Part shown: one piece after another, positions 10,032 to 22,134 of the stretch | Numbering within the stretch: position 1 is the stretch's first letter | How the letters are laid out: every line of letters starts with the position of its first letter | Assembly (NCBI GenBank): GCA_013180625.2 | Contig: SNVD02008183.1 | Span: 1 to 64,000, forward strand | DNA from: Boswellia sacra | Taxonomy: Eukaryota; Streptophyta; Magnoliopsida; Sapindales; Burseraceae | DNA: 64,000 nt | Direction: 5' to 3' | The notes under the pieces: model-generated | The model's input: the letters and a program-made list of their open reading frames with translations, nothing else | Told to the model about the DNA's origin: nothing | Databases searched by the model: none | Translations under genes and position numbers: made by a program

Positions 10032-12447
10032 CTGCTTAATTAAAGGCTAAGAAAAAGCAGCACAACATAAAATTCTTTCATTATTATGTAAAGATTTTTA
10101 TTAAATTAAAAAAATATGGAAATAAACTAATAGAAATGACTTTTAAAATAAACTTTTCCTATTAATTTTTAAACAAAAAAATTCTTCCTTTAATTTTATT
10201 TTTATGTTATCAAGTATTAGCGTAATAATTATTTGTATTGGTTATAATATAATTATGATGAATTCTATTACCTAATTTAATCTCCCAAATGCCAAAGCTG
10301 TTAAATTTGTATTAAAAAAATTAGTTTATTTAGCCATTATTCTAGATAAACATTTTATTAAAAATTAAATAATCAAAGTTTATTCAATTTATCTTCATAA
10401 TTTAAAAATAAGCTCAAGTAATTTTTATATGAATGTTTAATTTACTAAAAAATTTAAAAACAATTGAACTCCATTTAATTTCAAAACTGCTCTTGATATT
10501 ATATAATATCATTTTTTTTAATATATAGTAAGAGTAAATATCATAATTAAGACTAAATATTGAGGTAGGATGGTAAAATGACCCGTCGGGTCTAGGGCGT
10601 CGTTGCAACCCATATTTTAGGGGTAGGTTTGGGTTTTGAAATGTGTTATCCTATCCTGGACTAGTCTGGGGCCGGGTCCAGCCCCTAGCCCCATTTGACC
10701 CGCCCCGCCCCAAATAATATAAAGGTGTATATGAAAAAAATAAAATATTTGAATTTATAAAAATTTATAGGGGTGATAGTGATAAACTTTAATATAGTGG
10801 GATATGCTAGAATTTACTAAAGTATATAAGGAAAAAAATAGTTATTCAGCCCTAAATCTCCTAAATGTATTAATTCTAAAATCCCTAACTCAGTCACCTT
10901 ATCGCCACCATCTTCACCGTCATCACTCATCAACTCTCGCCTGAGTGGCCTCCACTCCATCATTGATAGTCGTCGGCCATCCTTACTCGCAGCACCTCTG
11001 GTGGCCAACTCGCCTTCGCAGCTCCGGCGGCCCAGCCTCCTCTCTCGCGGCTTATATTATCTGTGTCACTCTCTCTGTTCGAGGACAAGCAACAAACGGA
11101 GGAGCAGAGAGCATGGCTGTCATGATTGATAGCTATAGGAGTGTCTATAATGTCTAGATAAGAAGTGAGATACAGCTCCATTCTTGGTTGCTCCACTGAG
11201 GAAAATAACTGCATTATTGGTGTCTTTTATCCGAGAAAATTTGCAAATGTCCTACTACTCTAGATGGTCAGTTCTCATTTGGGTTGGTCTCGTTTTTGGT
11301 AAATATTATACGGGTTGCTTTAGATTTGGTTTGTACTTGGTATTGAGTTCCTAGTTATAAGAATTGAGCTTGTACTTGTTTATGCAACTAGTGAGATTTT
11401 TGCGTTTTTTAATGTTTTTATGTAAGTAGTCTATTCTTGATTTTCTTAAATTCTGCTTGTGTTTCTTCAAGTTAATACTAAAGTCTGGTGGTAGGTGAGT
11501 TATTTATATTTTGTTGAAGAGAATGAGAACCATCGGATCAGTTCTCTACTTTTCCAAATGGATTAGATATAACTATCTCTCGCGAGCCATGCTAGCGACC
11601 TCACTCTAATTTTAGTTAATTGTATGTTAAGTGTAGATTTTGACACTGTTAACTCTTTCTATATTGAATTTTATTGTGCTTGAATATTTTGAGATTACAG
11701 TGGCTTGTCAAACATTTGTAAAGGATATAAAAACGATAAAAATGTATTCAATATAAAAGAGAACAGAATTTTATTAGGTGAACGTTTTAGTATATGAATA
11801 TTTATTGTTAATGCACAAATTACAGAGCACTTCATACAAACTCATATACGAATTGGAAACTGAAAAGTTTTTGGTAAATAAAATGCCTATCAATTTTGTA
11901 TTTTGAAACCAGTAACGATTTATTCTACATTGCATGATGATCACACTGAACATGTGCAATTTTGCACCATTATTACACCCTGAGTGATGAAGACTGGGGA
12001 AGAATAAGATGATTGATCCGTGTATTTAGTGACCTGAAGGGACTTCCATCTGTACATTGCAACAAAAATGAGATACAGTCATCAATTCATTTGTCAATTG
12101 CAGTAAAAGAAAAACAAAATTTTAATTCATGTAAATTAATATAAGTGATGGATAGAGTACATGATTCAAAGGTTAAGTAGGAAACACAGCTGCACTAATT
12201 TTTTTTCCGATAATCATAATATCTGAAAATTTTCTCTTTCTCTCATCCTTGCCACAAAAATGTAACAGCAATTTGCCATTTTGCCTACTCTAGAGAAAAT
12301 GTATAAAATTATAATCTCCAAAGAAATTAAGATCGATGTCTATTGAACTTGATAATGATACCTCACAATCATGTAATAGTATGGTTGGGCGGCAGAAAAA
12401 ATAAATAAATGAGGAGTTTTATTCATTCGGAAGGCAAACCTGGTGCT
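10032..12447. other. Intergenic DNA between transposons, no gene recognised
   Basis: Mostly AT-rich. A GC-richer patch at about 10870-11110 has overlapping short open frames on both strands but no recognisable domain or start context. A possible hAT end lies at 10566. The right part is directly downstream of the severed NLR tail. Confidence 0.55.
10566..10720. mobile_element. Possible one-ended hAT-type remnant
   Basis: TAGGATGGTAAAATGACCCG followed by GC-rich GGGTC/GACCC runs resembles the termini of plant hAT MITEs and the element at 8727-9382. No matching right end or target duplication was found. Weak call. Confidence 0.3.
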
Positions 12448-12541
12448 TCATAGATTGGGCTGTTTTTTACTTCGGCCCTCCAATCCAATAATAAGCTGCT
12501 CAAAATCTTCAAGCGACAAAGACGAAAGATATTTAGTACTG
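12448..12541 (-). pseudogene. Severed 3' coding end of the downstream NLR
   Basis: If the transposon at 12545-14176 and one copy of its TAA duplication are ignored, the NLR frame continues without interruption from Tyr910 for 31 further codons. It then ends at a TGA (complement of 12448-12450). The segment reads YSTKYLSSLSLEDFEQLI at its start. It is now outside the coding frame. Its open, in-phase continuation supports a recent insertion. Whether the tail mattered for function is unknown. Confidence 0.75.
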
Positions 12542-12544
12542 TAA

Positions 12545-14176
12545 GGGCACGTTTGAGACTCCGGACTGGATTGGACTGGACTGAGATTAGGATTGAGATT
12601 GGGATTGGACTAGATTGGACTGGATTACATATAATGCTATCTTATGTTTGGTGTAGTATGAGACTGGACTATATTAGTATATTATAAACTTTTAAAACAT
12701 CTATTTTTAAATATAAACGAATTTAATTTTCTTCAAGTTTAATTATTATTACATCATATTTATAGCTAATTAAATATTTAAATATATTTCAAAATTATTT
12801 TTATTTAAAAATTATTAAATATCATTATTTTATGAAAAAGTAAGATTTTTAATATTATTTAATATGAATTTAATAATATTATTTTTTTATTTATTATATT
12901 TCAACTATAATATTATCAATTATAATAAAAATAAAATTATATTACATTTTGAATATAATTTTATGAATTATTATAAACATAAAAATTGCATTATAATAGA
13001 AAATAAAATATTTATAATAAAAATATTTTATTACATCATTATTAAATATTTAAATATAGTTACAAATTATATTTATTTAAAAAATTATTAAATATTACTA
13101 TTTTATGAAAAAGTAAATATTTTAAATATTATTTAATATGAATTTAATAATATTATTTTTTTATTTATTATATTTCAACTATAATATTATAAATTATAAT
13201 AAAAATAAAATTATATTACATTTTGAATATAATTTTATGAATTATTATAAACATAAAGATTGCATTATAATGGAAAATAAAATATTTATAATAAAAATAT
13301 TTTATTACATCATTATTAAATATTTAAATATAGTTACAAATTATATTTATTTAAAAATTTATTAAATATTACTATTTTATGAAAAAGTAAATATTTTCAA
13401 TATTATTTAATATGAATTTAATAATATTATTTTTTTATTTATTATATTTCAACTATAATATTATCAATTATAATAAAAATAAAATTATATTACATTTTGA
13501 ATATAATTTTATGAATTATTATAAACATATAAATTGCATTATAATGGAAAATAAAATATTTATAATAAAAATATTTTATTACATCATTATTAAATATTTA
13601 AATATAGTTGCAAATTATATTTATTTAAAAAATTATTAAATATTACTATTCTATGAAAAAGTAAATATTTTCAATATTATTTAATATGAATTTAATAATA
13701 TTTTATTTTATTTATTATTATTTTATATTTTTATTATAATATTGTCAATTATAATAAAAATTTGTAATATTATGGAAAATAAAATATTTATAATAAAAAT
13801 TTTATTTATTACATAACAATTAAATATAGCTAAAAATTATATTTATTGAAAACTTGTTAAATATTACTCTTTTATTCAGAATTAAGTATTTTTAATATTA
13901 TTTAATATAAGTTTAATAATATTTATTTTTATTTATTATTATATTATATTTTAATTATAATATTATCAATTATAATAAAAATAAAAATTTTTGTAAAACC
14001 TTGGGACTATTGAGTCCCATGGTTCCACATGGGACAACTTGTCCCATGAGATTGGCACTATTGGGACTAACAATAGTGCAATCCCAATCTCTTCTTAAAA
14101 TCCCAAACAAGAGATTGGACTATTTATCCCAAAATATAGTCCAATCCTGCATTAGTCCCCCTTCCCAAACGGGCCC
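12545..14176. mobile_element. PIF/Harbinger-like non-autonomous element with TAA duplication
   Basis: Ends GGGCACGTTTG at 12545 and CAAACGGGCCC at 14166-14176 are inverted repeats with one mismatch. They are flanked by TAA at 12542-12544 and 14177-14179. GGGCCCGTTTG-type ends with a TAA/TTA duplication are typical of PIF/Harbinger and Tourist elements. At 1632 bp it has no transposase frame. Its subterminal parts are rich in GGATTGGACT/AGTCCAATC motifs, and its centre is a 274-bp tandem array. It landed in the last part of an NLR coding region. Confidence 0.85.
12735..13990. repeat. 274-bp AT-rich tandem repeat inside the Harbinger-like element
   Basis: Three full units at 12864-13137, 13138-13411 and 13412-13685 are nearly identical. 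They are preceded by a partial unit (about 12735-12863) and followed by degenerate shortened units (13686 to about 13990). Each full unit carries the same 75-codon open frame by chance of sharing sequence. It is AT-rich low-complexity and not a plausible gene. Confidence 0.92.
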
Positions 14177-16908
14177 TAATAGGCGTAATATTTGTCTCGC
14201 CTCGGATGAGAGACAACTATTTCTGGTATATGTTCAGTAACCTTCTTCCAATTCTCGTCTTTCATCATACTATAAATTTCTTTGAGCATGTTTCGAAATA
14301 AAAGAAACTTAAGGTTTCTTAGATGCTTAATTCCGGTTGGAATCTCCTCCAACAGTGGGCATGGTCCAATAAACCATTGTGTAAGATTAGACATCGCACC
14401 TCTGTCTATTATCATCAATTTCAAATTTTCCAAGCCATAGAGGGATATTATACGGAGCTTTGGAAACCAACCTTCTTTGAAATGCAGTTGCTCATCAAAA
14501 TCTATCACCGTGAGACGAAGTCTCAACAAATTAGGCAGGGTTTGAAGGAGTCTTAAGACTTCAACGATTGATCCTTCAAATTCCAACTCTATCCAGTTGA
14601 GGTTTTGAAGTTTAAAAATCCAGTGTGGCAGCTTCTCCATATAAATGCCAAGCAAGTGGAGAGTCTGAAGAGATTGAGGAGGAGAAACCACAAGCTGTAA
14701 ATCAGGAGTGTCTTCTTCACTTGTCAATTCGAGAAACAAAATTTCAAGGTTCTCCATATGCTCAATGGAAGCAAACAGATCCTTTACATAGGCATTCGAT
14801 TCTAGTGAAATGCCCAAGTTTCTCAACTGCTTTAGCTTCCCAACCTCTTTAACTACATTAGCATTATTTGCTCTAACAAAATTTAGCTTCCGCAGATTCG
14901 CTAGAGACCCAATCCCCTCATGAATTTTCGCTGCATTTACATAATAATAAGTACAAACTTTTGTCCAGGAGTACACCAGTAGATTACGCAATTTTTTCAG
15001 ATTACATATCTTGACTGGAAGCTCACTCACCCAAGAATTTCTGGAATCCAAAGTCTCTAAATTGACAAGTTTACCTATAGAATTGGGAAGCATCTTTACT
15101 GTTGTATTTCTCACACTTAAGTAGTGCAAATGGAATAAATCTCCCACTCCCTTAGGCAGATGCTCCACAGGAGCATTTTCAAAATCAAGTACTTTCAAAA
15201 GCTTGAGATTAATCATGAAATCGTCGGGCATTTTATCCACATTTGAAAATAAAACTGATCGAAGCTTTGACCCCTCAATGTTCACCGCAGAAAAACCAGT
15301 TCTTTTGTGTGCTGAAATGCGCCGAATCTTATTCTGGCTATAAAAGTTCGCTCCGTTCAAGACTAGACAGAAACCCGATTCTTTAGTCTTTCTAAGGACG
15401 ACGTCGTGCATTAGTTCATGGACTCTACACCTTTGAGCTCGTCCAGAAAGCTTTCGCTCTGAAACCTGAACCAAGTTTCTATCAATAAGCTCAGTCAAGT
15501 ATTCTTCAGCAACTTCTTCAGATGGACGTTTGCTGTGTTGGACAAAGCCTTCAGCTATCCACAGCCGAATTAATCTCTCACAACTAATTGAGTAGCCCTC
15601 AGGAAACATGCCGAAGTACAGGAGACAAGATTTGAGGTGATGAGGGAGATCATAAAAACCTTCCAATAAAACTCTGTTGCAACTTTCTAGAAAAGGATCG
15701 CTTGCTAACTTTGAGCCGAGGTCGTCTAGTAACTTCTTCCATTCAGAGACATCCTTGTTTTTGGTTGATAGAAGACCACCTACAGCAGCAATTACTAGTG
15801 GTAAACCTCCACATTTTGCAACGATGGTCTCTGACAATTCTCTCAACTCTGAGGGACAACGTCCATCGTCAGTGTTAAATCTGAATGCCTTTTTGCAGAA
15901 AAGTTCCCATGCCTCATCTGGAGCCAAAGGTTCAAGCATTTGGACCTGAACAACTGAGGATTGCTTGAAAAAATCAGCAACGCCTCTGTTCCGTGTTGTG
16001 AGCATTATCCTGCTGTTCTTGTTGTTATCAAGTAAAGCGTGCTCTACGTCTCCCCAAAATTGAAGTTTCCACACGTCGTCAAACACAACCATATAACACT
16101 TGTCCTTCAAGTGTTCTCTCAGTGTGGTGATGAGATCCTTCTCTTCCATCTTGTCCGTCTCTCTTGGAATCTTAAATTCCTTTATGAGTGTCCTTAATTG
16201 CTCTTTCTTTATGTATTCTTTCCCAACGGTGATCCAAGCCAGACAATCAAAGTGCTTCTTTACAGTATCATTTTTATAGATTTTCCCAGCAAGAGTGGTC
16301 TTGCCTGAACCTCCTTCACCCACCACTGCAATCACGGAGCGTTGGGGACTTCCATTCACTAACCAATCAATCAATTTACCTTTAGTAGTTTCAATGCCCA
16401 CAACTTCAGTGTCTTCAATGAAAAGGGAACCAACTCGAGAGTCATGTGGTATAACATTTGTCGTTCCTTCTTGATATATAGACTTGAAACCGTATCTTTG
16501 TGTTCTTTCGCTTATATTGGCAAGCGCTGATTTGATTTCTTTAATCTCAGTGGCGATTCCATGGCGCAGGTTCGTTTTCTTTATGACGCAACAAATTTTA
16601 CGAAGGCAAGCAATAAGACCACTGTCATGACGAAGCTTTGCATCCTTCATGATGTACTCATCGATTACGTCTTCAATGTCATAAGCTACTTCCCTCAATT
16701 GTCTAACCCAAATTTCGACACCCTCATTGCCCCCTCCTTCTCTTTCTTGTGCTGCCCTTGCATCTGCATCCTTGAGGAACGATCTGATGATCTCCAACTC
16801 ATTTTTGATGTCTTCAAGTTCATGTTCTGCACTTCCCAGCAACTTGATTTCCTGGACTACCAAGGAGCTCAAACTTTCTAAAGCTAAGTTCACTGCAGTC
16901 TCCGCCAT
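14176..16908 (-). CDS. CC-NB-ARC-LRR disease resistance protein, RPM1-like
   Basis: 910-residue single-exon CNL, a cytoplasmic immune receptor. Rx-type coiled coil about 1-130 with DIEDVIDEY at 77-85. NB-ARC: P-loop GEGGSGKTT 197-205, kinase-2 YMVVFDDVW 272-280, RNBS-B SRIMLTTRN 299-307, GLPL 368-371, and MHD at 500-502 (ELMHDVV). The LRR region, about 530-890, has recurring LxxLxxLxx units. All nucleotide-binding motifs are intact, so switching is plausible. It closely resembles the truncated gene at 5102-6352, same strand, implying tandem duplication. Oddity: the stop TAG (14176-14178) uses two bases of the TAA duplication and the terminal base of the Harbinger-like element, so the protein has lost 31 residues of its former C-terminus and its native 3' UTR. 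Start ATG at 16908 is the first Met of the coiled coil. Confidence 0.93.
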   Translation of the reverse strand: MAETAVNLALESLSSLVVQEIKLLGSAEHELEDIKNELEIIRSFLKDADARAAQEREGGGNEGVEIWVRQLREVAYDIEDVIDEYIMKDAKLRHDSGLIACLRKICCVIKKTNLRHGIATEIKEIKSALANISERTQRYGFKSIYQEGTTNVIPHDSRVGSLFIEDTEVVGIETTKGKLIDWLVNGSPQRSVIAVVGEGGSGKTTLAGKIYKNDTVKKHFDCLAWITVGKEYIKKEQLRTLIKEFKIPRETDKMEEKDLITTLREHLKDKCYMVVFDDVWKLQFWGDVEHALLDNNKNSRIMLTTRNRGVADFFKQSSVVQVQMLEPLAPDEAWELFCKKAFRFNTDDGRCPSELRELSETIVAKCGGLPLVIAAVGGLLSTKNKDVSEWKKLLDDLGSKLASDPFLESCNRVLLEGFYDLPHHLKSCLLYFGMFPEGYSISCERLIRLWIAEGFVQHSKRPSEEVAEEYLTELIDRNLVQVSERKLSGRAQRCRVHELMHDVVLRKTKESGFCLVLNGANFYSQNKIRRISAHKRTGFSAVNIEGSKLRSVLFSNVDKMPDDFMINLKLLKVLDFENAPVEHLPKGVGDLFHLHYLSVRNTTVKMLPNSIGKLVNLETLDSRNSWVSELPVKICNLKKLRNLLVYSWTKVCTYYYVNAAKIHEGIGSLANLRKLNFVRANNANVVKEVGKLKQLRNLGISLESNAYVKDLFASIEHMENLEILFLELTSEEDTPDLQLVVSPPQSLQTLHLLGIYMEKLPHWIFKLQNLNWIELEFEGSIVEVLRLLQTLPNLLRLRLTVIDFDEQLHFKEGWFPKLRIISLYGLENLKLMIIDRGAMSNLTQWFIGPCPLLEEIPTGIKHLRNLKFLLFRNMLKEIYSMMKDENWKKVTEHIPEIVVSHPRRDKYYAY

Positions 16909-19184
16909 GAGTTCTCACCGCTTTTCTTACTCACTCTTCTGACAAAATACCAGCAGGTCTTGTTTTAATAATGTGTCTGTGTGTGTGTATAACAAAAACA
17001 AGTCAATCATATCATAAAATTCCAAATTGTAAATATATGTAAATTAATGACTCAATTGTTCTGCCTCAAACAGAAAATTAGAAATTTAAAAATAAAACTA
17101 GGATGTTGCGATTCTCTATCAAATGATTTAAATCCCATAATTATATGATGAGAAGTTAGTTAATTAAAAAATGAGAAAATAACGAAATTGGATAGACAGG
17201 ATGAATTTCTACAAAAGCTTCTTATTTATATGGTTTAATCAATTCTATCATCCAAGGACAAAAATATCCTTAAGAGTGGTTGTTAGACGTGACTCTTAGA
17301 TAACTAGCCTCTGTTGAGGGAGTTTGTGAAGGTCGTTCATTATAGATGTCTTGAGAAATTTATCAAAACAATTATAATGTTATTAAAACACAAAAACATC
17401 CTGTCAATTTGGCCATTAGAACAATTAACCCTTATTTTAAGTTATGAACAACAAAAGCAACGACAACAACAATACTAACATTTGAAAAGCTATTACAAAC
17501 TCATCGACTTTTTAAGTTTGAATTTTTAGAAGAAAACAATGTTGACATCTACAGAAGTGATATATTGAGTATTCTATTAATACTTCCGTAATTTCTAATC
17601 TACCAAGCAAAGCACTGAAATTTCCGTTTCATGATTTCCGTTTTCACTAATTATGCTTTGTTTTGATAAAATAAAATTCAAAACAATTTAGAATCAAAAT
17701 ATCTTTAGAACAAAATAGATTTTGTGGACATAAGCAATCAAATCAAATACAGATAAAAATTAAAAATAAAAAAGGAAACCTACCTGTTCTCCTGTAGCCA
17801 ACCTTGAAGAAATCAGACTTGCATATGTGGTAGGTGCAAGAAGCCAAGCTGAAAACTGCTATCACATTTGGACTCTAATTTTTTTTTTTTCCCTTGTTTG
17901 AGAAGGCGGGTATTGCTTCGAACTTGGAAGAGGAAAAGAATTGTTGATTTCTTCTGTTGCTTTAACAAGTAAAGGATCTATGGATTACTTAATTAATTAT
18001 CAACCAAAACTGTCTTCTGAGTTCTTTTTGTTTCTTACCTTACGCTCACTCATGCAATTACTAGAGCCAATTTCTAGCTACTGGTTATTTCTTGGTCACT
18101 TAAATAGAAATACTGTTAAGTTTCCAACTCGAATTCCCTTTCCTGCTCACACAAGATTTGGTAACAAATTTGATGATAGATGTGGTCATTGCGTTAGTGA
18201 TTAGACCGACAGATCGATCAGCCTAGCTCTTACATCAATGTTACACTAAACTAAGAGATATTTGATGGCAGATGTCAACACTGTATATTTATAGTAATGT
18301 GTGGCAATAAATATCTAATTCTATATAATTATATTCAACATTGTATATATTCAAATGAGTGATGTTAATCATCTCCATCCCATCAAATAAACGTCCCCAT
18401 TATAAATAAAGATAGGTTTGTAATTTAAAGTTTACATTTAAGTTAAAAAAAGACTTAAATTTAAATATTTAATTAATAAAGGCTCTATTCTGTAAAATCT
18501 TATTATTATTTTTTTTTTAAGACAATATGCAATGGAAACAGTCATGTTGAAAATGAGGGGAGCTAGCTAGGGCTTTTGTTTAATATTCTCAGGTTGGAGC
18601 AAGCAATTCCTTACGGGCTGTCTATATTGGTGACTCATGTAATTGGTGGGCAGCCCAGCCCATGCAATTCAGTGGATTCCTTCTCCTTCTGAAAGAATTC
18701 TTTCCTTTTTTATTAAAAAAAAAAAATTATTTTCTAGTACAATTCAAATTCCATTTCCATTTTGTTACTGTTAGTTCTCGAACTGAATTCAAATAAGAAT
18801 TCACCAATTGCTCCTGAATTCCAGACCCTTCTGAAGATTAGCGTAAATGTAACATGTATAAAGAAAGAAGAGAGAAGGCAATTAAGTTGCTTAAGACTGA
18901 GCCATTGCAGGGCCAAGCAACCTAAGCAATTTCAAAAGCAGAAAGCTATTCAAATTATGAACATCTGTGATCTTCCAACTTTGGTTCCACCAGCACAATC
19001 TTTTGCAAGTCTCAAAAACAGCACATTGGTCCCACTACCTCTCAATCAAAAGCTTCTTGTCCTTGACACTTTCTTTAATCCACTACTGGGATTTATTTAA
19101 AGAAACAACCACTTTAGTCCCTGTCTTCTTCCTCATCACTTAGAAGCTTTTTTCTTTCCTCCATACACCACTTGCATACTCAGA
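16909..19184. other. Intergenic: NLR promoter side and NHL upstream region
   Basis: AT-rich. A TG-rich microsatellite about 16973-16990 lies just upstream of the NLR start. Open frames at 17941-18204 and 18762-19100 show no domain. A TTTATTTAAA stretch near 19090 could serve the NHL gene. No other gene recognised. Confidence 0.55.
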
Positions 19185-20009
19185 ATGCTTTCACTCCCAC
19201 CTCCACCTCCGCCTCCAGTTTCACCACCAACATCACGAACACCGCCAACCCCACCTCCAACTTCACTTTCACCATCTACACCACTTGCGCCACCACCCGG
19301 AAAGCAGCTCACTCCATTTTCTCATAAACAGATTGTCAAAACAAACCCATCTATAAGCCAACAAAGTCCAGCAGTAGAAACACAAATTCCTGACATCAAA
19401 AGAACAAGAGTACCACCAGTACTCCAGCACCCTCGACCTCGCCGGACCAACCTGCTTATCTGGTGTTGTGCAGCTTTTTGCCTCGTTTTTAGTCTTATTC
19501 TCATCCTTTTCGGAATCACAACTTTGATCATCTTCTTGGCCATTAAACCAAGAAACCCTGCGTTTGACACTCCACGTGCAAGTCTCAATACCATCTACTT
19601 TGACTCACCAGAGTATTTCAATGGTGACTTCATCTTTCTTGCAAATTTTTCCAACCCAAATCGAAAAATTCAAGTGAGATTCGAGTACTTGGAAATCGAG
19701 CTTTATTTCTCTAACACACTCATCTCAACTCAGGTTGTGCTGCCTTTCACTCAGCATCCTGGGCAACAAAGCTCAGCATCGGTTCACATGATATCAAGCT
19801 TGGTATACATTCCACAAAATTTTGGTGTGGAACTTCGGAAGCAGGTGCTGAGTAACCGGGTTAAATATGAAATAAGAGGAAGTTTCAAGGTAAAAGCAAC
19901 TCTGGGTGTGTTCCGCTATTCTTACTGGTTGCATAGCAGATGCCAATTGGAGATGACAAGTCCGCCAACCGGTATTTTAGTTGCTCACAATTGCAGAACA
20001 AAGAGATAA
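19185..20009 (+). CDS. NDR1/HIN1-like (LEA2-type) membrane protein
   Basis: 274 residues, no intron. A proline-rich N-terminal tail (1-85; PPPPPPP and PPTPPP runs) is followed by basic residues (RPRRT). One strong transmembrane segment spans about 89-120. Then comes an extracytoplasmic LEA2/WHy-like domain (about 125-268) opening with a KPRNPAFDTP-type motif. This architecture, a type II signal-anchored protein with a beta-sandwich LEA2 domain, is that of the NHL family. Members have been linked to plasma-membrane defence and stress responses, and the exact role here is not deducible. The ATG at 19185 opens the frame right at the proline-rich tail, typical for the subgroup annotated as LEA hydroxyproline-rich glycoproteins. 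Neighbouring genes are unrelated. Confidence 0.9.
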   Translation: MLSLPPPPPPPVSPPTSRTPPTPPPTSLSPSTPLAPPPGKQLTPFSHKQIVKTNPSISQQSPAVETQIPDIKRTRVPPVLQHPRPRRTNLLIWCCAAFCLVFSLILILFGITTLIIFLAIKPRNPAFDTPRASLNTIYFDSPEYFNGDFIFLANFSNPNRKIQVRFEYLEIELYFSNTLISTQVVLPFTQHPGQQSSASVHMISSLVYIPQNFGVELRKQVLSNRVKYEIRGSFKVKATLGVFRYSYWLHSRCQLEMTSPPTGILVAHNCRTKR

Positions 20010-22134
20010 AGATGCCGAAGATGTTTCCTCGCTGTCAGTTTTTCACCTTTTTATGTCTAAAATCTGATCTAAGAGGCAATTCTGATGTAAAGGACATTCT
20101 GATAAATCTCTATAGTAGGAAGTACAAAATAATTCTTTACAGTTGTAGCAAACTAATGCCTGGGAGTGTTTCAGTTTCTGAACTCTAAACTCAGTAAATG
20201 GAGACGGTAACTTTCTTTTAGTTCTTCATTACAATCACGGAAAAACATCATAACCCGAGCGACTTTTCAATCATTAATTATCAGCTTAAACAAACTGAAG
20301 CAAGTTTGAATCTATTTTTTAATAAGCCTCTAGTGGGCATCAGTTCCATCAAATTTGAATGTCTTAATTGCCTTAGCAGTATTGTTTGAAATCTTTCAGC
20401 AGCCCAAAGTAGCTGAGATCTAATGTAGAATGATGCAGAAAGCGAATCTGAGGGACTGAAAGTAGATCTAAGTTGATTTCTTAACAATTACTCCCTTTCT
20501 ATAATTTCTTCTTACATCATCATTTACTAATAATACATTCTACATTCCAGTATCTTCTCAATAGTCTATACGAATCCACCTACCGCATGCCGGTATCGGT
20601 TCATACGTTTATTAATATACAACACAGAAAACCTGGATCTGTGCACAATTTTAAAGGCAAGATCTTTATCTTTTGTATTTGGGATGAATGAATTACTTTA
20701 TTCCAAAATAAAGTGGCACCTAACCTTATACAAAAGCTAAAAGAACATAACAATGACCACCACTAAGAAAATTCAGTACATGAACAGGCAAAAACTTAAC
20801 CATAAAGATACCTCAACAGTATTAAAAGATGCGAATTCATGAACTTAACAACAGTCCATGATTATGTGCTTAGATACCTGCTGCAGTTACTTTGGAGATA
20901 TAATCCACATGATATCAAGAATAAATGATGCAAACTATGTTTCTCGAGATACATGATATTAAGCAATCAAAGCAAGCTACAAGACGTTCAGAGGGAAAGC
21001 TTAACGGTTGTCCACTCAACTCTCTTCTCCAATTACCTGGTTGCCTTGAGATTTCACATATCCGCAAAATTTTGATCACGATCCCTTTGCAAACTAAGTA
21101 ATATGAATTAGCGGTTCCTAATTTTTAGCTTGCTATCTTTGTGGAACAGCAAATCAAAGTATGCAAAGAATTTGATGGCAATGGCAAATTGTATAAATAC
21201 AAACGAATACACCATTAATAACTTATTTTTATGATTTCCCAGTGGCAAGAAGCTGAGCAAATTGGTATTTCTTAGGATACTCCATATTAACGAATCTTAA
21301 GTCTTGACAAGAGACAGTGCATCCACACGGAGATCTCAATATGAAGCCAGGTATCTAGCATGGAACCAGGCCAGCACCACTAATTGCTGTGAATTTCTGT
21401 GCACCCTATCAATTTTCAGGGAGGGGTACCATCTCCGATGAGTTTAATCCTCTAGTCATAGTGTTAAGCCCATACATCTATATTCTGCAAAAAAAACTTT
21501 CCCACAATTCATTGAATGTCACATAACTTCCATAAGAACATAACCATGCTAACCTAATGACCCTATCCCTCACAACAAACTGTCAGCTTAGTATGATCAA
21601 TTATTCCCTACTTTTAGACTATAAGCACCAAAATCATTGGCAAAATTGTCCGATCAAACATAGCAACCCCCAACCTCGCTGCCTGAACCAGAAGCACAAA
21701 AAGTGTATACTGAAGATTTTAGTTTATAGCATTACAAAAGGAAAAGCGTAAGCAAAAATTAAGAAGAGCTATAAATCAGTTAAGAAAAACTCCAATAAAT
21801 TCCCAATCGTACACATGAGAAGTCAATTGAAATTGAGCCAAGTCTTAGCAGTAGTCAAAAGTGAAAACAAAAAGGCACAAAAACAACCACATAGGTGCAG
21901 TCGATTCGTTAAATATATCCCAATGTAAAAATATTTTTCCTATGTAAAAATCAAAGTCTCAACTTTAACAAAATTATAGGTATTATTATAACAGTAAGTA
22001 TAAGGTTGTCTAATAATACATCAAAATAGAAACTTTATTAACCACTCATTTCAATTTTCAAATGAATCAAACCAAAAAAAATGAAAAATGAACCTATTTT
22101 CTTTAGTGTTACAAGCACAAGTCATCATCTTCAC
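20010..22134. other. Intergenic between convergent NHL and SUFE1 genes
   Basis: Holds the 3' ends of two convergent genes. No open frame with a recognisable domain, no repeat of note, no RNA gene seen. About 20280-22080 is unexplained single-copy-looking DNA. Confidence 0.5.

Noticed and set aside
10817..11214. GC-richer overlapping frames as an exon
   Set aside because: Open on both strands, no domain, no convincing splice sites or start context.
12864..13639. Three identical 75-codon frames as a repeated small gene family
   Set aside because: They are copies of an AT-rich 274-bp tandem unit inside a MITE. Composition is Ile/Asn/Tyr/Lys low-complexity with no domain.
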